DNA from: Arthrobacter sp. MYb213
GTDB lineage: Bacteria > Actinomycetota > Actinomycetes > Actinomycetales > Micrococcaceae
Direction of reading: 5' to 3'
Assembly: GCF_002979915.1 (NCBI RefSeq)
Contig: NZ_PCQA01000005.1
Span: forward strand, 62,001-126,000
Length of the DNA: 64,000 nucleotides
In this document: positions 34,539-44,454 of the stretch, piece by piece
Numbering within the stretch: position 1 is the first letter of the stretch
Layout: every line of letters starts with the position of its first letter
Notes under the pieces: model-generated
Databases searched by the model: none
What the model was told of the DNA's origin: nothing
The model's input: only the letters and a program-made list of their open reading frames with translations
Program-made: the position numbers and the translations under genes

Positions 34539-37500
34539 CTAGAGTTTAAATCGTAGGGTTCTTACCTCGAAGGCGCCCAAGGCCAGTTGAACTGCGCCAT
34601 CTACTACGTCAGTTGTTTCATCGGCCAACGGGTCTTCTAGCAGCGTCACAGTATTTACAGCGGTGAACTGCGTATTGAGCTCCAGGGTTCCGCGCGCTCT
34701 GCGTCCGAGTGACTCGTATACGCGCACTACTAAGTCTCCGGACTGATCCGAAGCCAGCTTCACGCTGGACACCACGAGACCTGCACCTTCGAGACGCACC
34801 AGTGGGTCTACGCTCTGAGCTCCGCTAATGACACGCTCAGCGCTATTTAGCAACGCACCCGCTTTAGTGGCCGAAGCGATATCGGCGCCAATGACCAGCC
34901 CATAACGGTGAGTCTGGAGACCTTGGTCGGTATGCGGATCTGGGAACCGTGGAGCGCGCAGTAGCGATAGCCTCAACGTCGTTGAGATCCCAGCTTCGGT
35001 GGAATCTCGGGTGACATCAAAACCGTAAATTGAATCGTTGATCAGAGCAGCCCCGAAGCCTGGCTCCTGTGCAAGTACAAAACGATGCATGGAGGTCTCG
35101 AACTTCGCAGCTTCCCAACTGGTGTTCACGTGTGTGACGCGTTGGTGATATCCAAACTGGGTTTCTGCGATGGTGTGCTCTGCACGAATATCCAATGGGA
35201 AGGCGACCTTGAGGAATTTCTCCGCCTCATGCCAGTCGGTGCTCTGCGTGATCTGCAGCGTGCGTGATCCCGGGGCCAGCACTAGTTCCTGTACCACCTT
35301 GGACTTTGAGAAGCTTCGCACAATGCTCAACTTTGCGCTTCCGTCGGAATCTTGGGAAAGCTGAATCGACTCAAGCTCACGCAGGTCGGTGACCTGGTTG
35401 CGGTAGTACTTATCTACATCCCAGGCGTCCCACATATTCGGGAAGTCCTGATGCAGCTGCAGTAGGTTTGCTTCTTGCCCCTGCGCGATAGCATCGCGTC
35501 CGGTCGACAAATCTACCGCTGAGGTGATCAACCCTTCGGAGGTGACAAAAATGCGTACGAGCGAATTTTCGAGCAGATATCCATTGTTTTGCCCGACCGC
35601 GTGAACTGCACCGCCAGTGGTGGTTTCGACTTCGCCGGCCGCGCCAAAAGATAGCCCGGAGCGTTCGTAGGGAGCTGCGTTAAAGGTCAGCGGTTTTGAA
35701 CCGGTACCGGCAAGCGCCTGCTGAGACGCGGCAATCAGTGCCTCGGCTTGTTCGATAACCTGCGCGTAGCGCGCTACAACCTCACGGTGCACCCAGGCGA
35801 TCGAGGTGCCTGGGAGGATGTCATGGAACTGATGCAACAGTACTGTTTGCCACAGCGAATCGATCTGCTCATAAGGGTACTGAGTTCCTGCATAAATGCT
35901 GGCCGTCGCAGCCCACAGTTCCGCTTCAACGAGTAGTTGCTCGGTGCGACGGTTTCCCTGTTTGGTTTGATGCTGGCTGGTCAGCGTCGCGCGGTGAAGT
36001 TCCAGATAGAGCTCACCGACCCACACCGGTGGAGACGGCATTTCTTGCTGTGCGCGGTCGAAGAAGTCATTTGGATGCTCCCACTTCACCATGGCGCTAC
36101 CTTCAAGGTTCGCCAGGCGGCGGGCTTTGCCTGTCATTTCGCGGGTGGTCCCACCTCCGCCATCTCCCCAACCAACTGGTGCGATTGAATTGTTGGTGAC
36201 GCGGGCTTCGCGGAACTGGCGAGAAGCCTTAGCAACTTCTTCGCCGGAGAGCTGGGAATTATAGGTATCCATGGACGGAAAGTGGCTGAAAATTCGTGAG
36301 CCATCAATTCCTTCCCAAAGGAAGCTGTGGTGGGGGAACTTGTTCTGCTGGTTCCACGAAATTTTCTGCGTGAAGAACCATTCGAATCCAGCTCGGCGCA
36401 TGAGTTGTGGCAATGCCGGAGAATAACCGAAGGAGTCAGGTAACCAGACGCCGGCCGAAGTGATGCCGAATTCGTCGCGGAAGAATTTCTGGCCGTAGAG
36501 GAACTGTCGTACCAATGATTCGCCAGAGGGCATGACGGTGTCAGATTCCACCCACATTCCACCCAAGGGGAGGAAACGTCCGTCGGCTACTGCCTGCTTC
36601 ACCCGCTCCCAGACCTCGGGACGGTGTTCCTTGAGCCAAGCGTACTGTTGCGCGCTCGACATGCCGTAGATGAATTCCTCATCGTAATCTAGCAGTTCCA
36701 CCATGGACGAGCAGGTCCGTGAGACCTTTCGAATGGTTTCACGCAGTGGCCAGAGCCATGCCGAATCGATATGCGAATGGCCGATAGCCGAAATCTTATG
36801 GGCACTATGTTCTGCCGGTGCTGCCAGTACCTGAACTAGCTGGTCGCGCGCGGACTGAGCGGTCAGCACAATGTGCTGCAAATCCAGCACATCCATCGAG
36901 TTATCTAGCGCCTGCAGAATCTGCATACGCCGTGGCCCCTCAGGCAACTGAGCTTGCAGATCCAACAAGACTTCAAGATCAAGCACTAGGTCGTGGACTA
37001 CGGGCTCGAAGACAGCCAGGTCCATGCGGCGGATGGTGTAGAGCTTGCGCGGAGACGAGGTGAGGAGGTCGCCCTGTTCCGTGGGAAGGAAGGGATGGTA
37101 GTCAAGAAGTACTGGGTTAGAGGCTGCTTCGAGGAAAAGCTCCAGTTGCTCCCCACCCTCGGCGCTATCGCTTACCGGCACCCATTGGTTGCGTGGGTTC
37201 AACGCTTTGATAGTGACGCCGTCGGGACGATAGATGAGCCCTTCGCATTGAAATCCGCTCATGTTGATATCAAATCCGAGATCAATGACGGCTTCCACAC
37301 GGCGTCCTGCCCAGTGCTTAGGAACCTGACCACGTAATTTAAACCACGTAGTACCCCAGGCAGCACCCCATTGTGTACCGACCGGAGTTTCTGTGTAATC
37401 CAGTGCTATGCCTTCTAATGCCGGGATTGGTTCGCCGGCGAGCTCATGCCATGACACCTCTAAGGGAATTGAATCCGAGTAGACCATAGGGCGGATACGT

Positions 37501-37553
37501 TCATCGAGCACGCGCTTGACGCGCCCGGTGGTCAAAGAGATGTCATCATGCAT
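34539..37553 (-). CDS. alpha-mannosidase, glycoside hydrolase family 38
   Basis: 1004 residues without signal peptide, so cytosolic. GH38 catalytic part begins AIGHSHIDSAWLWPLRETIRK (zinc-binding His and Asp) near residue 255, with GGMWVESDTVMPSGESLVRQFLYG and GVWLPDSFGYSPALPQLMRRAG (the nucleophile Asp region) and WGDGGGGTTREM; the C-terminal 450 residues are the beta-sandwich domains. It trims alpha-linked mannose from glycans. AAAGG precedes the ATG. It is divergent from a GlcNAc-kinase-like gene, suggesting use of mannose/GlcNAc oligosaccharides. Confidence 0.95.
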   Translation of the reverse strand: MHDDISLTTGRVKRVLDERIRPMVYSDSIPLEVSWHELAGEPIPALEGIALDYTETPVGTQWGAAWGTTWFKLRGQVPKHWAGRRVEAVIDLGFDINMSGFQCEGLIYRPDGVTIKALNPRNQWVPVSDSAEGGEQLELFLEAASNPVLLDYHPFLPTEQGDLLTSSPRKLYTIRRMDLAVFEPVVHDLVLDLEVLLDLQAQLPEGPRRMQILQALDNSMDVLDLQHIVLTAQSARDQLVQVLAAPAEHSAHKISAIGHSHIDSAWLWPLRETIRKVSRTCSSMVELLDYDEEFIYGMSSAQQYAWLKEHRPEVWERVKQAVADGRFLPLGGMWVESDTVMPSGESLVRQFLYGQKFFRDEFGITSAGVWLPDSFGYSPALPQLMRRAGFEWFFTQKISWNQQNKFPHHSFLWEGIDGSRIFSHFPSMDTYNSQLSGEEVAKASRQFREARVTNNSIAPVGWGDGGGGTTREMTGKARRLANLEGSAMVKWEHPNDFFDRAQQEMPSPPVWVGELYLELHRATLTSQHQTKQGNRRTEQLLVEAELWAATASIYAGTQYPYEQIDSLWQTVLLHQFHDILPGTSIAWVHREVVARYAQVIEQAEALIAASQQALAGTGSKPLTFNAAPYERSGLSFGAAGEVETTTGGAVHAVGQNNGYLLENSLVRIFVTSEGLITSAVDLSTGRDAIAQGQEANLLQLHQDFPNMWDAWDVDKYYRNQVTDLRELESIQLSQDSDGSAKLSIVRSFSKSKVVQELVLAPGSRTLQITQSTDWHEAEKFLKVAFPLDIRAEHTIAETQFGYHQRVTHVNTSWEAAKFETSMHRFVLAQEPGFGAALINDSIYGFDVTRDSTEAGISTTLRLSLLRAPRFPDPHTDQGLQTHRYGLVIGADIASATKAGALLNSAERVISGAQSVDPLVRLEGAGLVVSSVKLASDQSGDLVVRVYESLGRRARGTLELNTQFTAVNTVTLLEDPLADETTDVVDGAVQLALGAFEVRTLRFKL

Positions 37554-37706
37554 GAATGCCTTTCGCGGAAACGATGTTCCTTGAGAAGAATAAGCTTGCT
37601 TTCAGACTATCTAATAAGTTGCCGTATTCAGTATCCACCGCACTCTCACGTGCCCGGTTCGAGAAAATCAGGTATCCGTTAAGTAGCGAAAATTCCTGCT
37701 CTGGCA

Positions 37707-38684
37707 ATGAACAAGTGTGCCAAGATAAGACGAAACAAAGACCTTGACGAATTGGCGGTAGAAGACTTCATGGAATCAGCGCATACCGCCCTTTCGGCAC
37801 CCCTGCACTTAGTCGCGTTGGATATCGGTGGGACTAAAACCCATGCGGTTCGTTACCTAAGGGATCAGATAGTGGCCGAGGTTCGAACCGGAAGTGCCAA
37901 TGTGCAAAATGTGAGCGTGGATCAAGCCAAACAGGCGCTGGGTGAAGCATTCTCTGCGCTCGGTGATGGACCGGTTGATTTGGTCATTGCCGGCTCGGGA
38001 GGAATAGATACGGTAGCCGACGAACTGGCACTGAGCGAGCTGATCGAACAGTTTGCTCCGAAAGCCGAGGTGCGTATCGTGCACGATACGAGGCTGATCC
38101 TTGCCGCAGGTTACGCGCAGACCGGAATTGCAGTGATCCTCGGTACTGGCTCGGCAATTTGGGGCGTGAACGCTGAAGAGCGAACCGCGCGCTACGGCGG
38201 TTGGGGCTATCTCTTAGGTGATGAAGGCGCCGGCTATTGGTTTGGGCGTGAAGCGGTGCGCCATGCTTTAGATGAATTCAACCGCGGACAGCAGTGTTCG
38301 GTGCTGACATCTCTGCTCCTAGAGCACTGCCGTTGCGAGCATCCAGAAGAACTCATTGCGCTCTTTCACGGTCAAACCACTCGCGAATACTGGGCTCAGT
38401 GTGCCTCGGTAGTTTTTGACGCCATTACTGCCGGGGATACAGCGGCCAAAGAAATTCTTGAACGGGCCATCACCTACGTTGTGACAAGCATCGGTGAGGT
38501 CGCCAAACAGCTAGAACTTACCGGACCAATTGTGCTTGGTGGGGGAGTGATTGAACACCAGAGGATTTATCAGCAACGTCTACGCGCGGAATTAGGTTCC
38601 GCGGGATTTCATGACTTACGGTTCTTGGAGCAAAGTCCGGTTTACGGGGTAGCGTTTCTGGCCGGATTTGTTGGTAATACTTAA
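37707..38684 (+). CDS. BadF/BadG-type sugar kinase, N-acetylglucosamine kinase-like
   Basis: 325 residues at most; ATG 37770 (MESAHTALSAP) may be the real start, giving 304. ASKHA-fold motifs: ALDIGGTKTHAVRY (phosphate 1), GSGGIDTVADEL, ILGTGSAIWGV (phosphate 2), GGWGYLLGDEGAGYWFGREAVR and GPIVLGGGVIEHQ. The GDEGAGYWFG segment is typical of eukaryote-like GlcNAc kinases. Cytosolic ATP-dependent phosphorylation of an amino sugar is expected. The 3' end overlaps the convergent lipoprotein gene by 69 bases. Confidence 0.82.
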   Translation: MNKCAKIRRNKDLDELAVEDFMESAHTALSAPLHLVALDIGGTKTHAVRYLRDQIVAEVRTGSANVQNVSVDQAKQALGEAFSALGDGPVDLVIAGSGGIDTVADELALSELIEQFAPKAEVRIVHDTRLILAAGYAQTGIAVILGTGSAIWGVNAEERTARYGGWGYLLGDEGAGYWFGREAVRHALDEFNRGQQCSVLTSLLLEHCRCEHPEELIALFHGQTTREYWAQCASVVFDAITAGDTAAKEILERAITYVVTSIGEVAKQLELTGPIVLGGGVIEHQRIYQQRLRAELGSAGFHDLRFLEQSPVYGVAFLAGFVGNT

Positions 38685-39158
38685 AGGCTCGCTCGGTAGA
38701 ACGCATGAGGTGCGAACGATCTTTAACGCACCATCGACCCTGTTGTTCTTCCCGGTATCGTCGCACCAATCCACATCATAGGGGACAGCTATCACGGAGG
38801 CGTCACCGGCCGATGCGTTCTGGGGGACCACGAACGTGGAACTAAATTTCCCTGAGTCTTCCATCGGCGCGATCAGGTGAATAACGTCTTTTCCGTGCGC
38901 GTCGATCACGGTGATTTCTACCTGTGCATCCTGACCATAACGCGGATTGCAGGTAGCTTCGGGAGCCGCAACGCTCACTGTTTCGCCACGTGCAGCACTA
39001 TTTGGAGCTACAGAATAATCTGGTGGCATGCAGGCGGTGAAAGGCAGTGAGCTCCCTTGACAAGAAGTCAGCCCAGCGCTCAGTAAACTGAGCAACGCTA
39101 CGGCGGCGCAAAATCTGCGAATACCGATGCTGCTTCCAGGAAGTTTGGGCATCTTCAT
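38616..39158 (-). CDS. lipoprotein of unknown function
   Basis: 180 residues. Signal peptide ends with the lipobox AGLTSC (Cys33). The mature part is beta-rich (ETVSVAAPEATCNP, QVEITVIDAHGKDVIHL, SGKFSSTFVVPQNASAGDASVIAVPYDVDWCDD) in the manner of an Ig-like domain, with several cysteines. I do not recognise a family. It overlaps the kinase gene end to end. Confidence 0.65.
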   Translation of the reverse strand: MKMPKLPGSSIGIRRFCAAVALLSLLSAGLTSCQGSSLPFTACMPPDYSVAPNSAARGETVSVAAPEATCNPRYGQDAQVEITVIDAHGKDVIHLIAPMEDSGKFSSTFVVPQNASAGDASVIAVPYDVDWCDDTGKNNRVDGALKIVRTSCVLPSEPLSITNKSGQKRYPVNRTLLQEP

Positions 39159-39210
39159 AGCTTCACCCTAGGGCAGGGCTGTCCAAAGATTTCGCCTGTT
39201 CTCAGCACGA

Positions 39211-40548
39211 CTAGTCCAATTGAAGTCCACGAGTTTCCGGAGCGAATCGGGCCATCACCAACATCGCCACGACGACCAACACGGTAGCCCCCGCGAAGAG
39301 CCACGGCAGTCCCACGATTGGCCACAGGGCCGCAAAGAGTAGGGGGCCAAAACCAGCGGCAAAACGCGACATCGTTGAAGCCCAACCAAAGCCGCTAGCC
39401 CTCAGTTCGGTGGGGTAGAGCTCGGATACGTAGGCATAGAGCACCGGTATGGCAATTTGTACGACGACACCAAAGACGAGAATCCAGGCCACTGCGGTGG
39501 CTGGTGCATCAAGACTGCGTGCCACCACAACAAGTATCAAACCCGAAAGTGGAGCCGAAATACCAAGCAACCACTTACGCCCTACTCGCTCTACCAGCAG
39601 GGCTGCGATCACCACACCAAGCAGACCCATGAGCGCCATCACTGCGGTGGCGAAGAAGGATGCGGACTGCGCCATGCCTGCCTCGGTCAGAATGGTGGGC
39701 AACCAGGTCAAAGCGAGGTAGTAGACCAGTAACACGGTGATAAATAGCAACCAGCTCGTGGCAGTGAGCTTGGCCGAATAACGCCACAATTCAACTACTT
39801 GCTCCCACCAGCGTGGGCCCCTGCCCGCGGGCGCAGCTTCGATGACGTAATCCCGCGGTGTCGCTCCGGTACGTTGAACTAAATCATCGATGACCTCACG
39901 AGCTTCGGTTTCTCGTCCCTTCGCGGCGAGAAACAAGGGTGACTCGGGCATTTTCAGACGCACCAAGAACACCATGAACGCCGGAAGAATCATCACGGCA
40001 AGGATAAGTCGCCAGTTCCCCGCAGTGGCCATCACCCAGCCGGAAACAAAGAATGACAGTGCGGCGCCGATGGGCCACCACCCATCCATGGCGGTCAGCA
40101 CACGTCCGCGCAGTTTTGATGGAGTGAATTCACCGACTAAGGCGTAATCCACCGGAATGCAGCCACCCAAGCCAACTCCAGCCAAGAAGCGGAAGGCCAC
40201 AAAAAACCCGAAATTGGGGGAGAGCGCACCAAGCACGGTGAACACCGAAAACATCAGCAGGGTCAGCGAGAACGCGTTCTTTCTTCCGTACTTATCTGCA
40301 ATTCCGCCCCAAAGGAAAGCACCAATCGCCATACCTACAAGATTTGAGGTTCCCAGCAACGCAGCGGTGGGCCGGTCCAGGCCCCACTCGGCTGCCACCA
40401 GTGGGATCAGCGCTCCGTTGAGAGTCACGTCCCAAGCATCAAACATGAAACCTAGGCCACCGATGATGAAGATGGTTCCCTGGACTTTCCATTTGAAGGG
40501 GAGTTCCTGCACAACTTGTGTACCGGAGGGAATGGTGGCAGTTGGCAC
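39211..40548 (-). CDS. MFS transporter, sugar/aromatic acid porter type
   Basis: 445 residues with twelve predicted helices. MFDAWDVTLNGALIPLVAAEWGL in TM1, GGIADKYGRKNAF (MFS motif A) after TM2, FRFLAGVGLGGCIPVDYALVGEFTPSKLRGR and LYPTELRASGFGWASTMSRFA place it in the SP/NiaP-like group of H+ symporters for organic acids, nicotinate or sugars. Substrate not determined by sequence; the nearby mannosidase and kinase hint at carbohydrate but are not decisive. Confidence 0.88.
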   Translation of the reverse strand: MPTATIPSGTQVVQELPFKWKVQGTIFIIGGLGFMFDAWDVTLNGALIPLVAAEWGLDRPTAALLGTSNLVGMAIGAFLWGGIADKYGRKNAFSLTLLMFSVFTVLGALSPNFGFFVAFRFLAGVGLGGCIPVDYALVGEFTPSKLRGRVLTAMDGWWPIGAALSFFVSGWVMATAGNWRLILAVMILPAFMVFLVRLKMPESPLFLAAKGRETEAREVIDDLVQRTGATPRDYVIEAAPAGRGPRWWEQVVELWRYSAKLTATSWLLFITVLLVYYLALTWLPTILTEAGMAQSASFFATAVMALMGLLGVVIAALLVERVGRKWLLGISAPLSGLILVVVARSLDAPATAVAWILVFGVVVQIAIPVLYAYVSELYPTELRASGFGWASTMSRFAAGFGPLLFAALWPIVGLPWLFAGATVLVVVAMLVMARFAPETRGLQLD

Positions 40549-40697
40549 CTTGAATAGCCTTTCCTGGGGGCCTCACAAAGTGTGGCACGTTCGCCACGAA
40601 GCATACCGAAACCTTGAGCCCCACGCACCTCACTACGCTTATTCAGTAGCTTCGTCAAGGCCTGTTATGACAGGGCATATGGGAGTATTCTCTGGTC

Positions 40698-41453
40698 ATG
40701 GGAGTAGATTGGACCGCTCTCGAAGAGGCAATACGGGTGGCTGCCCTTCGACACGCTGCAGAAGTGATTGCTGAGCACCCGGAACAGAATTTTTATGCCA
40801 TCGCCCTGCACGGGGTGAGCACCACAGAGAGTGAAAATATCTCTATGCCGTTGCTGGCGCTCAATTCTGTGGAAGCACTCGAACGGGACCGGCAAAGCGA
40901 GTCACGCGAGCTACTTGTGGAGCGCGGCGAAGACCTTGATGAGGATGCCGACTACGAGGACCGTTCGGATGCGCAAAATGAGGAACGCCTTGGCGGTGAA
41001 GAACTCATGGACTCCGACAATGAGCAGGATGACGAGTCCGAACAATCAGCAGATGATAGCGATGAAGACACCGAAGACCTTGATCAGGTCTTAGAAGCTA
41101 TCGAAGCGGATCTCGAAGCCGAGGACAACGACAGTTTCTACTCGGATAAATGGGAGCCAAGCGATTGGCATTGGTCTTCCATTGAGTTATGCCAGGATCC
41201 AGCGGCACAAATCTGGTCCGATGCAATGACCGAGCAAGCCACGCAAGAGGGGTGGGAAACTACGATCAAACGCTATTATCACACCCTCGTTGCGGTCGCT
41301 CATTCGATTCGTGAAGAGTTGAATGAACGAACCAAGGTGGATCTGGTTGCCTACGTTGCCGATGATGATCATGCAGAAAAACTCCTAGAACTCTGTCTGA
41401 CCCCAGAACAACTTGATGAGCACTTTCCGCAGCTTGAACAGCCAGTTCAATAG
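40698..41453 (+). CDS. DUF4303 family protein with an acidic insert
   Basis: 251 residues. The two ends match DUF4303: the N-terminal WTALEEAIRVAALRHAAEVIAEHPEQNFYAIALHG and C-terminal SDKWEPSDWHWSSIEL ... IKRYYHTLVAVAHSIREEL. Between about residues 75 and 150 lies a strongly acidic, Gln/Ser-poor-order stretch (many DED, EDLDEDAD, DSDEDTEDLDQ) that the family normally lacks, probably disordered. Function unknown; DUF4303 proteins are sometimes linked with contact-dependent toxin immunity, but nothing here supports that. Confidence 0.75.
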   Translation: MGVDWTALEEAIRVAALRHAAEVIAEHPEQNFYAIALHGVSTTESENISMPLLALNSVEALERDRQSESRELLVERGEDLDEDADYEDRSDAQNEERLGGEELMDSDNEQDDESEQSADDSDEDTEDLDQVLEAIEADLEAEDNDSFYSDKWEPSDWHWSSIELCQDPAAQIWSDAMTEQATQEGWETTIKRYYHTLVAVAHSIREELNERTKVDLVAYVADDDHAEKLLELCLTPEQLDEHFPQLEQPVQ

Positions 41454-41492
41454 CGCCGACATGAACTGCTCAGTCTTTAGCTTCCGGCGCTA
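41451..41492 (+). promoter_or_regulatory. hairpin and -10 box before purH
   Basis: TAGCGCCG (41451-41458) pairs with CGGCGCTA (41485-41492) across a 26-base loop; TAGAAT just after (about 41491-41496) is a good -10 box for purH, giving a leader of about 50 bases that contains a second small stem (GGCGG/CCGCC). Whether it controls purine synthesis is unknown. Confidence 0.35.
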
Positions 41493-41555
41493 GAATAGGT
41501 GCGGCGGTCTATGGCCGCCCGCCCCTTTTCATCTCACCGCCGGGAGAGCATTTTC

Positions 41556-43226
41556 GTGAGTAAGACCGTCTTGGACCGTGTAGCTATTCGCCGCGCGTTG
41601 ATTTCCGTGTATGACAAGACTGGCCTGGAGGAACTGGCCGCTGGGTTGCACAAAGCTGGCGTGCAGTTAGTCTCCACCGGTTCGACCGCGAAGAAGATCG
41701 CGGCAGCAGGAATTCCAGTCACCGAAGTAGAGCAGGTTACCGGCTCCCCGGAAATGCTCGATGGCCGGGTGAAGACCTTGCACCCACGCATCCATGGTGG
41801 CATTCTTGCCGACCGCCGCGTGAGCGAGCATATGGACACCCTGTCCTCCATGGACATCGAGCAGATCGATCTGGTCGTGGTGAACCTTTACCCCTTCGTG
41901 CAGACCGTCGCCTCGGGCGCCTGCCAGGATGAAGTGGTTGAGCAGATCGATATCGGCGGTCCAGCCATGGTCCGCTCGGCTGCAAAGAATCACGCAGCGG
42001 TCTCCATCGTGGTTGACCCATCGTTCTACTCGCAGGTTGTCGAGGCAGCCGCAGCGGGCGGCTTCGATCTGAAGACCCGCCAGCGTCTTGCCGCTAAGGC
42101 TTACGCTCACACTGCAGCCTATGACACCGCAGTGGCTTCGTGGACCGCCAGCCAGTTCTTGGATGAAGACGGCGACGGTGTGATCGATTGGCCAGCTTAC
42201 TCCGGTGTTGCGTTACAGCGCGCCGAGGTTCTGCGCTACGGCGAAAACCCACACCAGCAGGCAGCCCTGTACGTTGATGAGGCAGCTCCTGCCGGCATTG
42301 CACAGGCTGACCAGTTGCACGGCAAGCCAATGAGCTACAACAACTATGTGGATGCCGATGCGGCATTGCGTGCGGCTTTTGATTTTGAGCAGCCAGCGGT
42401 CGCTGTCATCAAGCACGCGAACCCTTGTGGTGTCGCGGTAGCTTCCCCTGACGCCGTAGATCCGATTGCCGACGCGCACGCCAAGGCCCATGCCACCGAC
42501 CCGGTTTCGGCCTTTGGTGGCGTTATCGCTGCCAACCGCACCGTCACCAAGGCAATGGCAGAAACGGTTAAGGGCATCTTCACCGAGGTTGTTATCGCGC
42601 CTAACTTCGAGCCAGAAGCCGTGGAAATCCTTTCGGCTAAAAAGAATATTCGTCTGCTGGCTCTGCCAGAAGGTTACGCACGTAATATCAACGAATTCCG
42701 CCAGGTCTCCGGCGGCATGCTGGTGCAGGCCGGGGATCAGATCACCGCAGCCGGTGACGACGTGGCTAACTGGACTCTTGCAGCCGGTGCGGCAGCGGAT
42801 GAAAAAACCTTGGCAGACTTGGCCTTTGCTTGGCGTGCGGTGCGCGCAGCGAAGTCCAACGCAATTCTGATCGCTAAGGACGGCGCGGCCGTTGGTATTG
42901 GTATGGGCCAGGTCAACCGCGTGGATTCATGCAAGCTCGCGGTCGAGCGAGCCAACACCCTCGGGGTAAAGGTTGAATCGGGTGCAGATGCAGCCGGCGG
43001 CGCAGAAAACGTTGACGGCGCAGAGTCTGAACAGCGCAGTCAGGGAGCTGTCGCAGCCTCGGACGCGTTCTTCCCCTTCGCCGACGGTCTGCAGATTCTC
43101 TTGGATGCCGGTGTTACGGCAGTCGTGCAGCCAGGTGGATCGGTTCGCGACGAGGAAGTAATTGCCGCCGCTAACGCGGCCGGCATCACCATGTACTTCA
43201 CCGGCGCACGCCACTTCTTCCACTAA
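41556..43226 (+). CDS. purH: bifunctional AICAR transformylase / IMP cyclohydrolase
   Basis: 557 residues from a GTG at 41556, preceded by GGGAGAG; the longer upstream frame lacks family resemblance. IMP cyclohydrolase part: [60 protein letters not shown] transformylase part: [36 protein letters not shown] (catalytic Lys-His), [14 protein letters not shown] and [28 protein letters not shown]. An extra acidic stretch ([19 protein letters not shown]) lies before SDAFFPF. It carries out the last two steps of IMP synthesis. Confidence 0.97.
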   Translation: MSKTVLDRVAIRRALISVYDKTGLEELAAGLHKAGVQLVSTGSTAKKIAAAGIPVTEVEQVTGSPEMLDGRVKTLHPRIHGGILADRRVSEHMDTLSSMDIEQIDLVVVNLYPFVQTVASGACQDEVVEQIDIGGPAMVRSAAKNHAAVSIVVDPSFYSQVVEAAAAGGFDLKTRQRLAAKAYAHTAAYDTAVASWTASQFLDEDGDGVIDWPAYSGVALQRAEVLRYGENPHQQAALYVDEAAPAGIAQADQLHGKPMSYNNYVDADAALRAAFDFEQPAVAVIKHANPCGVAVASPDAVDPIADAHAKAHATDPVSAFGGVIAANRTVTKAMAETVKGIFTEVVIAPNFEPEAVEILSAKKNIRLLALPEGYARNINEFRQVSGGMLVQAGDQITAAGDDVANWTLAAGAAADEKTLADLAFAWRAVRAAKSNAILIAKDGAAVGIGMGQVNRVDSCKLAVERANTLGVKVESGADAAGGAENVDGAESEQRSQGAVAASDAFFPFADGLQILLDAGVTAVVQPGGSVRDEEVIAAANAAGITMYFTGARHFFH

Positions 43227-43241
43227 GAAGTTCTCCGCGGC

Positions 43242-43286
43242 ACGGGCCGCTCAAGTTATCCATAGACGATAACTTGAGCGGCCCGT
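43242..43286 (+). terminator. terminator of purH
   Basis: ACGGGCCGCTCAAGTTATC (43242-43260), loop CATAGAC, GATAACTTGAGCGGCCCGT (43268-43286): a perfect 19-bp stem followed by CTTCTTT. Confidence 0.88.
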
Positions 43287-43317
43287 CTTCTTTAAGCGCC
43301 AATTACGCATTATCTCT

Positions 43318-43334
43318 ATTGCAAATCATTCTCA
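43318..43334 (+). promoter_or_regulatory. Zur box
   Basis: ATTGCAAATCATTCTCA closely follows the actinobacterial Zur palindrome (TTGAAAATCATTTTCA type; two mismatches). It lies just before TAGACT (43336-43341), a likely -10 box for the CobW-like gene, so zinc-bound Zur would repress the operon. Confidence 0.7.
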
Positions 43335-43350
43335 TGTAGACTCAACTGCT

Positions 43351-44454
43351 ATGAAGCTTATTTTTGTCTCATCCTTAGAAGTTCACTGCCGAAATGTCGC
43401 GGTCCAGCGACTGTTGAACGCATATCCTGAGGCACTGGTTATCAGCCACGATCTCCTCGAAGGAAATCGTGTACTTCGCCGGGTTGAAGGAAATTCCAAC
43501 GCCAGTGAGCGCGCCGAATCCGTGCTCGAACATGGATGCGTCGGCTGTGCGGTTCGATTTGAAATCCTTCCGACCCTATTGCGGCTGTTGCCCCAAAACG
43601 AAGATGCAGTGATCATTCAGTCGTTGCCGGCTACCTGGCATAGTGATCAAGTCTTGGACATCGTGCGCTCGGAGCTCCAAGAGCGCGGGGTTGCTATTGA
43701 CCATGCTGTTCTGGCTCTGGATCCAGCCGCCATGGAAGACCAATTCTGGGATCGTAGGACCCTGTGGGAGTCGGGTTTTAATGCCATGCCCAATGACGAG
43801 CGCACTGCGGGAGAGTTTCTGATTCGTGAAATCGCCCTGGCTGACAGCCTGCTGCTTGTCGAAGGGTTGAGTGTCGAACTACTCGGTAAATCCGCCGAGC
43901 ACCTGATGTCTTGCGGAGATCAATTTAGGCATGGCGTGAAGCTAACACGAGAGTTGGCGCCGCACGCCACGCTCACCTCCGTGCATGACAAGGTCGCTTT
44001 GGGTACGTATGACCATGACGAAGCGCTTCGCAGATCCCGCCCCGGCCACTTTCAGCAAGGCTCTGACGCCCCGGAGGCGGGCGATACAAAGATTCTCATT
44101 AAGGTTGAGCGACCGCTAGACGCCGATCGGTTCCGCGAAGTACTGCCGGATATCGTAGCGACGTGCATGTGTGTTCGAGGGACGCTCTGGATAGCTAATT
44201 GTCCCGGCGTGCGCGTGGCCCTTACGGGGACTGGGCCCAGAATCTGGATGGAATCAACCGGCGCATGGGAAGGCGATATTGCCTGCACTCATCTTGAACT
44301 GACCGGTTCGGAGCACTGCGAAGCCGAGGTAAAGGCGCTGCTGGAATCGTGTGAACTCAGTGATGGCCAGGTCTTGGCTCTGAATGGTGCCTCAGGTGGA
44401 TTTGGTCCAGAGCAGCAACAGCAGAAGATATGGGAGCGAGGTGAAAACGAATGA
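43351..44454 (+). CDS. CobW/COG0523-like protein without P-loop (Zur-regulon member)
   Basis: 367 residues. The fold order fits COG0523 metallochaperone GTPases: N-terminal strand, the motif [19 protein letters not shown] around residue 62 (place of the usual GCxCCxVRxDL), and a CobW C-terminal domain ([50 protein letters not shown]). But the N-terminus ([20 protein letters not shown]) has no GxxGxGKT, and the middle Cys of CxCC is Gly. It is therefore probably not a GTPase; a zinc-handling role under zinc starvation is inferred from the Zur box and the coupled L36 paralogue. Confidence 0.75.
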   Translation: MKLIFVSSLEVHCRNVAVQRLLNAYPEALVISHDLLEGNRVLRRVEGNSNASERAESVLEHGCVGCAVRFEILPTLLRLLPQNEDAVIIQSLPATWHSDQVLDIVRSELQERGVAIDHAVLALDPAAMEDQFWDRRTLWESGFNAMPNDERTAGEFLIREIALADSLLLVEGLSVELLGKSAEHLMSCGDQFRHGVKLTRELAPHATLTSVHDKVALGTYDHDEALRRSRPGHFQQGSDAPEAGDTKILIKVERPLDADRFREVLPDIVATCMCVRGTLWIANCPGVRVALTGTGPRIWMESTGAWEGDIACTHLELTGSEHCEAEVKALLESCELSDGQVLALNGASGGFGPEQQQQKIWERGENE

